From assembly GCA_021108255.1 (NCBI GenBank), contig JAIORG010000265.1, forward strand, positions 1 through 41,344: a DNA stretch of 41,344 nt. The letters are read 5' to 3'. This document shows positions 23,074 to 30,691 of the stretch, piece after piece; the stretch's first letter is position 1; every line of letters begins with the position of its first letter. A model generated the notes under the pieces. That model saw only the letters and a program-made list of their open reading frames with translations, ran no database searches and was not told where the DNA came from. The position numbers were made by a program, and so were the translations under genes. The stretch is from Anaerolineales bacterium (GTDB lineage: Bacteria > Chloroflexota > Anaerolineae > Anaerolineales > UBA11858).

Positions 23074-25587
23074 ATGCGCCTTGAAATTTCACCAGAAAAA
23101 TGTACAGGATGCCAGGCTTGTGTTGTTTTTTGTTCTTTGAAACAAGAAGGAGAAGTAAATCCCGAACTGGCTCGTATACATGTCTGGGAAGATCATTCCG
23201 AAATCAGCTTTCTGCCAATTACTTGCGCTATCTGCGACGACAAGCCCTGTGTAGAAGTCTGTCCGGAACAAGGTGCAATCAGTGTGAATAACCTGGGAGC
23301 TGTGGTTATAGACGAAAGCTTGTGCACGGGATGCAGCAAATGTGTGGACGCCTGTCAAATTGGAGCAATTCAACTTCATCTCCTGCCTGGCAGAGGCAAA
23401 TTGGGTAAAGCAGTGGTGTTGAAATGCGATCTGTGCGATGGCGATCCCTGGTGTGTGAAAGTATGCCAGCCAGGAGTGATCACGATTAGCGATGACGACG
23501 GCGGGCAGGTGACGCATGACAAGTTATTGACGAAACTCGGAAAAATTCCCGAAAGACAGATCCGCTCTCCTAAAATTAAAACAGCAGAAAGCACTAAAGA
23601 AGATTTTCCCTACCAGGGCTATGCCGGAAAATACTTGCGTGTAGATTTATCCTCTGGCGAAATTAAAACGTTGCCTTTGCCAGTTGAGTGGGTCGAAAAT
23701 TACCTGGGTGGTAATGGAATTGGTGTAAAAATTCTCTGGGATGAGGTTCCGGCAGCTGTTGATCCTCTCGAAAGTGATAATAAGCTGATAGTCTCTGCTG
23801 GTCCGCTGTGTGGTTCTCCGGTTCCAAATTCAGGCCGGGTTGAGTTCATTGCCAAGTCCCCGCTGACAAATATATACGGAGACTCTAATGCTGGCGGGCA
23901 TTTTGGACCTGAATTGAAACACGCAGGGTATGATCTGATAATATTCGAAGGACGGTCACCAAAACCCGTTTACCTTTATCTAATAGATGAGAAAATCGAA
24001 ATACGTTCAGCAGAACATATTTGGGGGCTTGGAACTTTCGAAACGGAAAATCAATTGCGTGATGAAACCAACCAGCCTGATCTAAAAACGGCCATAATCG
24101 GCCCTGCTGGAGAAAACCTGGTCCGTTATGCGGGGATCCAGGTGACATCCCGGAGAAGTGCGGCTCGTTCTGGACTGGGTGCCGTGATGGGATCAAAGAA
24201 CCTGAAAGCCATTGCAATCCGCGGCACGAAGAGCCTCCAGGTTGCAGATCCTGAACGTACTCTAGAAGTTACTTTAAAGCACCATTTGGCAATAAGAGAG
24301 AATGAATTCTTCCCGGGTGCAAGTAAATTTGGCACACCAGGTATTGTTGCTTTAATGGACTATATGGGACGGTTCCCAACACAAAATCACCGTTACGGCA
24401 GTTTTGAGAATTTTGATGAGATTTCAGCAGATACACTTCATGAACAACATTTCATCCGGGATATCTCATGCTACAGCTGTCCTGTTGGATGCGATAAGGT
24501 ATACGCGGTGAAAGAAGGCGAATTCGCCGGCAGTTTGTCTACGAGCGTAGAATATGAAACCTTGAATTCCCTGGGAGCAAGAGTCTGCAACGCTAATCTT
24601 CCGTCGATAATCAAGGCCAATGAGATTTGTGACGACTTAGGAATTGATACAATATCGGTTGGGAGTGCTATTGCGTTTGCGATGGAACTTGCCGAGAAAA
24701 AAATTCTATCAACTGAAGATTGTGATGGGCTAGAACTTGTTTGGGGAAACTATCACACAATGCTTCAATTGCTGGAACGGATTGCATATCGAAAGGGTTA
24801 CCTGGGTGATCTCCTTGCAGAAGGTGCTGCCAGGGCCGCGAAACGGTTGGGCAAGGGCGCTGAGCGATATGCCATGCATGTCAAAGGGCAAGATATTCCT
24901 TCACAAGATGGTAGGGCTCAACAATCTATGGGGCTTGCCCATGCCACATCATCTAGAGGCGCAGATCATCTCAAAGCTTTTCCTGTAGCTGATGAAACTG
25001 GATACCCCGGCGGGGCTGGGGCAAGATATGGAGAGGATAAGCTTCCCGAATTGGTTGACCCGCTGGAAACAAAATATAAAGCCTTCCTGGTAAAGGATGG
25101 TGAAGATTACGGGGCTATAGTAGATTCTAGCGGTAATTGCAAATCTGGTGGCACTTTTGTCATGTTAGAAATTTATTGGCAGGAACAATGCGATGCCCTA
25201 AACGCGATTACAGGTTTGTCTCTCAGCGTGGAAGAGTTGAAACGGATTGGCGAGCGAATCTATAATTTACAACGCTGCTACAATGCCCTTCACGGTATTG
25301 ATAAATCTGATGATGTTCTTCCCTGGCGTATGACCAAAGTGCCTTCGCCATCAGGTAATGCAAAAGGAAGTGTCTGCCATCTATCTGAGATGCTGGAAGA
25401 ATATTACACCTTGAGAGATTGGAATACCGAAACCGGATTGCCCAATGAGAGAAAGCTGCAATATCTGGGTATTGACGAGGTATTTAATCAACTCAAAGAT
25501 GCAATCGAGACAGGAGAACCCCAGGAACTTCGTTCTCGCCTGGGATGGGCCAGGCCATACGATGGTGAGGTGGTGGATCCACTATGA
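23074..25587 (+). CDS. Four-cluster ferredoxin fused to aldehyde ferredoxin oxidoreductase
   Basis: An 837-residue fusion. Residues 1-135 are a HycB/DmsB-like ferredoxin with sixteen Cys in four sets (10/13/16/20, 51/54/59/63, 84/87/90/94, 118/121/127/131), enough for four 4Fe-4S clusters. Residues about 180-837 form a complete AOR with NAGGHFGPELKHAGYD and its own cluster ligands Cys466, Cys469, Cys473 and Cys689. Separate small Fe-S subunits of this type are known in bacterial AOR complexes; here it is joined to the catalytic chain. GTG at 23065 is also in frame, but ATG 23074 fits AAGGTGA at 23062-23068. The stop overlaps the next start (ATGA). The fused ferredoxin gives a built-in wire, perhaps to the PreA-like protein. 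Confidence 0.93.
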   Translation: MRLEISPEKCTGCQACVVFCSLKQEGEVNPELARIHVWEDHSEISFLPITCAICDDKPCVEVCPEQGAISVNNLGAVVIDESLCTGCSKCVDACQIGAIQLHLLPGRGKLGKAVVLKCDLCDGDPWCVKVCQPGVITISDDDGGQVTHDKLLTKLGKIPERQIRSPKIKTAESTKEDFPYQGYAGKYLRVDLSSGEIKTLPLPVEWVENYLGGNGIGVKILWDEVPAAVDPLESDNKLIVSAGPLCGSPVPNSGRVEFIAKSPLTNIYGDSNAGGHFGPELKHAGYDLIIFEGRSPKPVYLYLIDEKIEIRSAEHIWGLGTFETENQLRDETNQPDLKTAIIGPAGENLVRYAGIQVTSRRSAARSGLGAVMGSKNLKAIAIRGTKSLQVADPERTLEVTLKHHLAIRENEFFPGASKFGTPGIVALMDYMGRFPTQNHRYGSFENFDEISADTLHEQHFIRDISCYSCPVGCDKVYAVKEGEFAGSLSTSVEYETLNSLGARVCNANLPSIIKANEICDDLGIDTISVGSAIAFAMELAEKKILSTEDCDGLELVWGNYHTMLQLLERIAYRKGYLGDLLAEGAARAAKRLGKGAERYAMHVKGQDIPSQDGRAQQSMGLAHATSSRGADHLKAFPVADETGYPGGAGARYGEDKLPELVDPLETKYKAFLVKDGEDYGAIVDSSGNCKSGGTFVMLEIYWQEQCDALNAITGLSLSVEELKRIGERIYNLQRCYNALHGIDKSDDVLPWRMTKVPSPSGNAKGSVCHLSEMLEEYYTLRDWNTETGLPNERKLQYLGIDEVFNQLKDAIETGEPQELRSRLGWARPYDGEVVDPL

Positions 25588-26729
25588 ATGAAGAGTTTGC
25601 TTTTGCCAAGTTGCGCGCTAAATTGTTTGATTGCGAATTGCCAAGTCCACTAGTATTGGCTTCGGGCCCACGATCGTTTAACGCCGCAAGCCTATTAGAA
25701 GCATACAAGGCAGGCGCTGGTGCTGTTGTTACCAAGACTATTCGGTCAACGCTGCCTGATAATCCCACACCGCATCTTATAAAGCCTTCATCGAAAGGCT
25801 CACAAAACACACTTTTTAATGCGGAAGAATGGTCAGATATTTCCTGGGAGCAATGGGTTTACCAGGAAATTCCTCTGCTTGAAGACCATCCTGGTGCTTT
25901 GATTGTCAGTGTTGGACACACTGCTCAGGATATTGAAAAGTTTGTCGAGCCTCTGGTAGCATGCAAAACCGTAGATATGATTGAATGCGTCTCCTATTCA
26001 GGGGATTCAATAATTCCGCTGATCACTGCTATCAGGTCAAAGACTGACCTGCCAATTCTGGCCAAGTTGAGTTTCAACTGGGGAAGTGAATTATTTTCCA
26101 TTGCCGGAGAAGCCTTGAATGCTGGGTGCGACGGGTTCACTGCTATTGATTCTATTGGCCCTGCTCTTTATATCGATATTGAAACTGGCAGCCCAATGTT
26201 GGCAAGTGAAGGCGGCAAGGGATGGATTTCAGGAGCAGCAATCAAACCATTGGCGCTTTCTGTCGTCGCGGAGCTTAAGAAACGTTTTAACAAGCCAGTC
26301 GTTGGTACTGGTGGAGTCTTCTCCGCTGAAGACATTATCGAAATGACCATGGCAGGGGCCGATGCTGTAGGCGTGTGTTCAGCCCCAATACTTTACGGAA
26401 ATGAATGGTTTTCGAAGACTCTGCATAAATTAGATCGATGGCTTGTGGAATTTGAGTACACCAGCCTGGAAGAGATCATTGGATATGCTTTACCCAAGCT
26501 ATACACCAATCAAATCTCAAATGGATTAGAATTTAATTTTGATCCTCTTCTCTGTACTCTTTGCCGCAGATGCGTGGAAGTATGTCCCTATAATGCCCGG
26601 GAAATTTCCGGGATTATGCCGCGCGAGAGGAATATTCAGATGTCACTCATAGAAGAAATTTGCAGGTCCTGCGGGTTGTGTTCATCTGTCTGCAAACCAA
26701 AGTCACTGACGAGTAAAATAATACAGTAG
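25584..26729 (+). CDS. Dihydroorotate dehydrogenase-like flavoprotein with ferredoxin tail (PreA-like)
   Basis: A 381-residue protein. Residues about 1-310 form a FMN TIM barrel of the dihydroorotate/dihydropyrimidine dehydrogenase family: GAGAVVTKTI early, VVGTGGVFSAEDIIEM and MAGADAVGVCSAPILYG for FMN phosphate binding. The tail carries two 4Fe-4S sets (CTLCRRCVEVCP, CRSCGLCSSVC). This is the build of PreA, which with PreT reduces uracil and thymine. The position of the usual Asn-x-Ser-Cys-Pro-Asn motif reads ECVSYSGDS, so the substrate site differs from true PreA or PyrD. No PreT-like FAD subunit follows; reduced ferredoxin from the coupled AOR could supply electrons instead. The next gene is a dihydropyrimidinase, the classic following step. 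Confidence 0.88.
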   Translation: MNEEFAFAKLRAKLFDCELPSPLVLASGPRSFNAASLLEAYKAGAGAVVTKTIRSTLPDNPTPHLIKPSSKGSQNTLFNAEEWSDISWEQWVYQEIPLLEDHPGALIVSVGHTAQDIEKFVEPLVACKTVDMIECVSYSGDSIIPLITAIRSKTDLPILAKLSFNWGSELFSIAGEALNAGCDGFTAIDSIGPALYIDIETGSPMLASEGGKGWISGAAIKPLALSVVAELKKRFNKPVVGTGGVFSAEDIIEMTMAGADAVGVCSAPILYGNEWFSKTLHKLDRWLVEFEYTSLEEIIGYALPKLYTNQISNGLEFNFDPLLCTLCRRCVEVCPYNAREISGIMPRERNIQMSLIEEICRSCGLCSSVCKPKSLTSKIIQ

Positions 26730-26759
26730 TATAAAAGTTTCTGGTAATAGTAAGAATAC

Positions 26760-26816
26760 GGTGAAACTCGAGAGGTGAAGCCTCTGGTATAAACGCAGCC
26801 CGTTTTACATTTCACC
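26760..26816 (+). promoter_or_regulatory. Possible three-way-junction RNA before dihydropyrimidinase
   Basis: GGTGAAA at 26760-26766 pairs exactly with TTTCACC at 26810-26816 and encloses two hairpins: AGAGG/CCTCT (26771-26775, 26781-26785; loop TGAAG) and AAACG/CGTTT (26791-26795, 26801-26805; loop CAGCC). Two five-base loops on a shared closing stem give a compact three-way junction of the general shape seen in purine-type riboswitches, but the junction bases do not match any class I know. The element ends 57 bases before the dihydropyrimidinase start. Confidence 0.35.
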
Positions 26817-26872
26817 CAGGAGATGCAACCTGCCGTCTTTTGATCGAAAACGAATTATTCCATGGAGCCCCG

Positions 26873-28267
26873 ATGTCCTTTGACCTGGTAATCCACGATG
26901 GTCTATTAGTAACCTCATCAGATACATTCAAGGCTGATTTGGGGATTAATGCGGGAAAGATTGCTGCCATTGGTCATAAATTATCTGGAAAGAAAACGAT
27001 CGATGCCAGTGGATTGTATGTTCTTCCCGGTGCAGTTGACCCCCACGTTCACCTCGAAATGCCTGTTGGCAAAACAAGGTCAAGTGATGACTGGTTCACT
27101 GGAACACTGGCAGCCGCTTATGGCGGCACTACGACAGTCATTGATTTTGTTGAAGCTTTGCCTCAGCAATCATTGGTTGAGGCATTAATTGACAGAAAAT
27201 CACTGGCAGAAAACCGAGCAGTCATTGATTATGCTTTTCACATGACTTTGGCGGATGCCAAAGAATATACACTGGAAGAGATTCCTGCAGTGATAAATGC
27301 CGGAGTGACCTCATTTAAAACCTACACAACCTATGAAGGCTTTCGTTTATCAGATAGTGAATTCCTGAGGATATTGAAAGCAGTTTCTACTTACAATGGC
27401 CTCGTTATAGTCCACGCCGAAAACGACTCAATAATCAAACATTTTACGCAAGAACTGATCGATAGCGGAAATATGGCTCCACGTTTTCACCCGCTCAGCC
27501 GCCCAGCAATAGCTGAAGGAGAAGCGATAGGGCGAATACTTTCCCTGGCAGAGGCTGTAGACGCGCCAATTTACATTGTTCACATTTCATCAGCTATTGG
27601 AGCCAAGGAGCTGGCAAATGCACAGATCCAGAGGAAGAATGTACTTGGTGAGACTTGTGTCCAATATTTGCTGCTGACGGAAGCCGAATACCAGCAACCT
27701 GGGTTCGAAGCCGCCAAATATGTATGCCAACCTCCTTTGCGAAAAAGCGGAGACTGCGCGGCGTTGTGGAAAGCCCTGGGCGACGGAAGCATTCTAACAA
27801 TTGGCACAGATCACTGTCCATTCAACTTTGTAGGGCAGAAGGATTTAGGGAGCGAACGTTTTACAGATATCCCTGGAGGCCTTCCCGGAATAGAATCCAG
27901 ATTATCCCTTGTTTATTCCTCTGGAGTGGCCAAAGGTTTAATCAGCCTGAATCAATGGGTGTCCCTGTGCTGCACCAATCCTGCTGTCATATTTGGGCTT
28001 CATCCTCAAAAAGGGTCACTCCTCCCGGGAGCTGACGCAGATATCGTTATCTTCGATCCAACGCTGAAAAAGACAATTTCTCATAACATGCTTCACGAGA
28101 ATGTTGACTACACCCCCTATGAAGGTTATGAACTTCAGGGATATCCTGTAAAAACACTGCTGCGCGGCGAAGTTATCATAAATAATGGGAAAGCAATCGA
28201 TATCAAAGGGAAGGGAAAGTATCTGAAATGCGGACCACCCCAGGTAAATTTGCAGCCGCTCCCGTAA
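26873..28267 (+). CDS. Dihydropyrimidinase/hydantoinase family amidohydrolase
   Basis: A 464-residue cyclic amidohydrolase that opens dihydropyrimidine or hydantoin rings to N-carbamoyl amino acids. The binuclear metal site is complete: His58 and His60 (DPHVH), carbamylated Lys149 (TSFKTY), His181 (VHAEND), His237 (VHISS) and Asp312 (GTDHCPF); Tyr154 in TYEG is the conserved substrate-side tyrosine. ATG 26873 is chosen because GGAG lies five bases upstream and MSFDLVIHDG matches family N-termini; the frame extends to a TTG at 26840 with no signal. It follows the PreA-like gene, as reductive pyrimidine breakdown would require, though ring opening of hydantoin-like purine fragments is equally possible. 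A ureido product would suit the carbamoyltransferase at 8745. Confidence 0.93.
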   Translation: MSFDLVIHDGLLVTSSDTFKADLGINAGKIAAIGHKLSGKKTIDASGLYVLPGAVDPHVHLEMPVGKTRSSDDWFTGTLAAAYGGTTTVIDFVEALPQQSLVEALIDRKSLAENRAVIDYAFHMTLADAKEYTLEEIPAVINAGVTSFKTYTTYEGFRLSDSEFLRILKAVSTYNGLVIVHAENDSIIKHFTQELIDSGNMAPRFHPLSRPAIAEGEAIGRILSLAEAVDAPIYIVHISSAIGAKELANAQIQRKNVLGETCVQYLLLTEAEYQQPGFEAAKYVCQPPLRKSGDCAALWKALGDGSILTIGTDHCPFNFVGQKDLGSERFTDIPGGLPGIESRLSLVYSSGVAKGLISLNQWVSLCCTNPAVIFGLHPQKGSLLPGADADIVIFDPTLKKTISHNMLHENVDYTPYEGYELQGYPVKTLLRGEVIINNGKAIDIKGKGKYLKCGPPQVNLQPLP

Positions 28268-28353
28268 AGCGCGATTTCGGATATCCAATCGGTAAACCTG
28301 AGATAGTAGGTAAGTGATACTGAACGTATTTTAATTAAGAAAAGGCGTGATAC

Positions 28354-29679
28354 ATGAACGGAATGTTAATTCTCCCAGATTGGTTGATCATTGATGCTCT
28401 TCAGAAGCCAAAGAAAAAATGGGGCATCCGTATCTCCGGGAACATGATTACTGATGTAGACAGCAATGACCAATTGCGAGAAAAATTCAAGGATGACGAA
28501 GTGCTGGAAGCACCCGGTAAAGTGCTGTCGCCAGGTTTCGTAAATGCACACACTCATATTTATGGGGTTTTGGCACACGGCATCCCGCTGGATAAAGCTC
28601 CCTCTGGTTTTTGGCCCTTTCTCGAAGATTTTTGGTGGCCGCTGGTTGAAAACCAGTTGGATCAAGAAATGATTTGCGTTGCGACCGATTTGAGATGTGC
28701 AGATATGCTCAAAAGCGGTGTCACCTCATTTTTTGATTGTACTGAAGCGCCATTTGCTTTACCTGGCTGTTTAGCCGCTCAAAGGGAACGTGTTCTAGGA
28801 AGCGGTATGAGGGGTATATTATCATTTGAAGCGACAGAACGTATAAGCACAAAAAATGGAGAGCTGGGACTGAAAGAAAACGCTGATTTCATTGATACCT
28901 GTAATCAGGAAGGGGGATTGGTATCCGGGTTGATGTGCATTCATACGACCTTCACCTGTTCGCCTGATTTTATTCGCACAGCATTCGGTATGGCAAGTGA
29001 TAGAAACGTGCTTCTTCAAGCCCATGTCTCGGAGGGAACTTACGAACCTGAATACACATCGAGCAAATATGGATTGAAGCCCATACAATTTTATGATTCG
29101 CTTGGCGTAGCAGGCCCGGGTCTGCTGGCTTCGCAATGCGTTCATCTGGATGAAGCCGAGATTCAAATTATTTCCGAAAAAGGGATCAGGGTAAGCCACC
29201 AGCCGTTGTCGAATTGTGAAGTGGGAGGCGGCATCGCTCCAATTCCTCAACTTTCCGCATTAGATATTACGATGGGGTTAGGCAGCGACGGATACATTGA
29301 TGATTTCTTTGAGGTAATGAGAGGAGCTTTCCTGATTCATAAAGCTTACCATCAGGATCCTGGCGTGATGCCGGCTCATGTGGTCTGGCACCTGGCAACT
29401 GAGGGAGGAGCGCGCGCTCTTGACCTGGAAAAAGTTGGAAGACTTGAGCCTGGTTGGAAAGCAGACCTCCAACTGATAGACGGAAATCTTCCCACTTTAT
29501 TGAGCGAGCATAACCTTTTTGAGCAAATGCTCCTATACCGTAATGCAAACGATGTCAGCATGGTGATGGTTGACGGGGTGATAAGAGTCCGGGATTATGA
29601 GGTTTTAGATGTTGATCGGGCATTCCTGCTATCGAGAACAAGATCTGCGGCTGAAAGATTATGGTCGGCAAAAAAATAG
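28354..29679 (+). CDS. SsnA-like amidohydrolase (ATZ/TRZ family)
   Basis: A 441-residue deaminase-type amidohydrolase. Ligands are His66 and His68 (NAHTH), His224 with Glu227 (AHVSE), His264 (QCVHLDE) and Asp312 (GLGSDG). Compared with the other amidohydrolase in the window it is closer to E. coli SsnA: FLEDFWWPLVEN then KSGVTSFFD, SFEATERI followed by KENADFID, and MVMVDGVIRV near the end match the SsnA pattern. SsnA lies in the purine-catabolic yge-ygf cluster and its substrate has long been unclear. The gene follows the dihydropyrimidinase after 86 bases, with a weak AAGGCGTG ribosome binding site. It is the last gene of the island; a 314-base gap follows. Confidence 0.88.
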   Translation: MNGMLILPDWLIIDALQKPKKKWGIRISGNMITDVDSNDQLREKFKDDEVLEAPGKVLSPGFVNAHTHIYGVLAHGIPLDKAPSGFWPFLEDFWWPLVENQLDQEMICVATDLRCADMLKSGVTSFFDCTEAPFALPGCLAAQRERVLGSGMRGILSFEATERISTKNGELGLKENADFIDTCNQEGGLVSGLMCIHTTFTCSPDFIRTAFGMASDRNVLLQAHVSEGTYEPEYTSSKYGLKPIQFYDSLGVAGPGLLASQCVHLDEAEIQIISEKGIRVSHQPLSNCEVGGGIAPIPQLSALDITMGLGSDGYIDDFFEVMRGAFLIHKAYHQDPGVMPAHVVWHLATEGGARALDLEKVGRLEPGWKADLQLIDGNLPTLLSEHNLFEQMLLYRNANDVSMVMVDGVIRVRDYEVLDVDRAFLLSRTRSAAERLWSAKK

Positions 29680-29993
29680 ACCAGGTGATCGTCTTCCAGA
29701 TTTCAATCAATTAATGCTGCTTAATGGTAATTTCAGCTGATACGTTTACGAGGAAGGTTACAGTATCCCTCTTTCAGCTGGTACAAGTTCCCCACTGATA
29801 TCACTATCAACAAATATTTTGTTTTTCCATTCTGCTGGAAATTAAATGGTTCATGGTGTTGATTTTTTAAACGTTTTTTGCTATCTGCGCTCATGGATTG
29901 ACTCAAATTGTTTGTCAGGGTCTCTCTTTTGTTTTTGGAGGATTAAAATAGATAACATTGGTACTTCTTGGATAGGCACGGTAGAATACGCAT
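29680..29993. other. 314-base gap with an imperfect 13-bp direct repeat
   Basis: No gene is seen. TTTCAGCTGATAC at 29731-29743 recurs as TTTCAGCTGGTAC at 29772-29784 (12 of 13 bases, 41 bases apart, about four helical turns), which could be a pair of regulator sites; each contains the palindrome CAGCTG. The right half is T-rich, and a promoter for the response regulator lies at its end. No clear terminator for the amidohydrolase operon is visible. Confidence 0.4.
29958..29987 (+). promoter_or_regulatory. Promoter giving a leaderless response-regulator mRNA
   Basis: TTGGTA at 29958-29963 and TAGAAT at 29982-29987, 18 bases apart, resemble a sigma-70 promoter. The ATG of the response regulator starts only seven bases after the -10 box, where transcription would begin, and no ribosome binding site is present. 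Transcription would therefore start at or next to the start codon. Confidence 0.45.
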
Positions 29994-30689
29994 ATGGCAA
30001 GAAAAATATTACTAATTGACGATGATGCATTGTTTCGCCGGAGCCTTAGTTTTCATTTGCGACAAGCGGGCTACCAGGTGCAAACGGCCGCAAGTGCCGA
30101 AGACGGATTGTCAATTATTCAAGATAGCCTTCATGATTTAGTTTTATTGGATATCGGCTTGCCTGGTATGGATGGGTTGGATGCTTTGCACTATATAAAA
30201 GACAACACAGAAATTCCAGTAATTTTTATTACTGCCCGCCACCGGGAACTGGATGAGATATTAGGGTTGGAATTAGGAGCTGATGACTATATTACCAAGC
30301 CCTTTGATACAAATATTCTCCTTGCGCGCATCAAAGCCGTGATGCGGCGGTCTCAGCGCCAATCCTTTTCATCATCATCTGACCCCTATTCTATTGGAGA
30401 TATTGATATTAACCCGCGGGCTCATACCGTCAACCTTAGTGGTAAACCAGTTGATCTAACGCCAATTGAGTTTCAGTTGTTAAACACACTTGCACAGCAA
30501 GTGGGGCATGTTTTATCTACTGATGACCTTCTATCCACGGTCTGGGGTGAAGAATATGTAGGCCAACCACAGGTAGTTTATGTTCACATCAGGGCTTTAC
30601 GCACAAAACTTGAGGAAAACGCAAACAGACCCCAGCGAGTTATTACAGTTCGTGGTGTTGGATATAAGCTAATTTCGCAAGGTAACTAA
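29994..30689 (+). CDS. OmpR/PhoB-family response regulator
   Basis: A 231-residue two-domain regulator. The receiver domain (1-118) has the acidic pair Asp9-Asp10-Asp11, phospho-acceptor Asp53 (LVLLDIGLPGMDG), the switch Thr in FITARH and Lys in YITKPFD. The C-terminal winged helix (about 133-229) shows DLTPIEFQLLNTLA, YVHIRALRTKLE and VRGVGYKL. It activates or represses transcription once phosphorylated by the histidine kinase encoded two bases downstream. The ATG is placed so that the mRNA is probably leaderless. Target genes are unknown; the ion-transport and stress genes that follow are the obvious candidates. Confidence 0.95.
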   Translation: MARKILLIDDDALFRRSLSFHLRQAGYQVQTAASAEDGLSIIQDSLHDLVLLDIGLPGMDGLDALHYIKDNTEIPVIFITARHRELDEILGLELGADDYITKPFDTNILLARIKAVMRRSQRQSFSSSSDPYSIGDIDINPRAHTVNLSGKPVDLTPIEFQLLNTLAQQVGHVLSTDDLLSTVWGEEYVGQPQVVYVHIRALRTKLEENANRPQRVITVRGVGYKLISQGN

Positions 30690-30691
30690 AA

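Noticed and set aside
26823-26843. Six-codon ORF (MQPAVF) before the dihydropyrimidinase
   Set aside because: The AGGAG touches the ATG directly, too close to work, and such tiny frames are common by chance.
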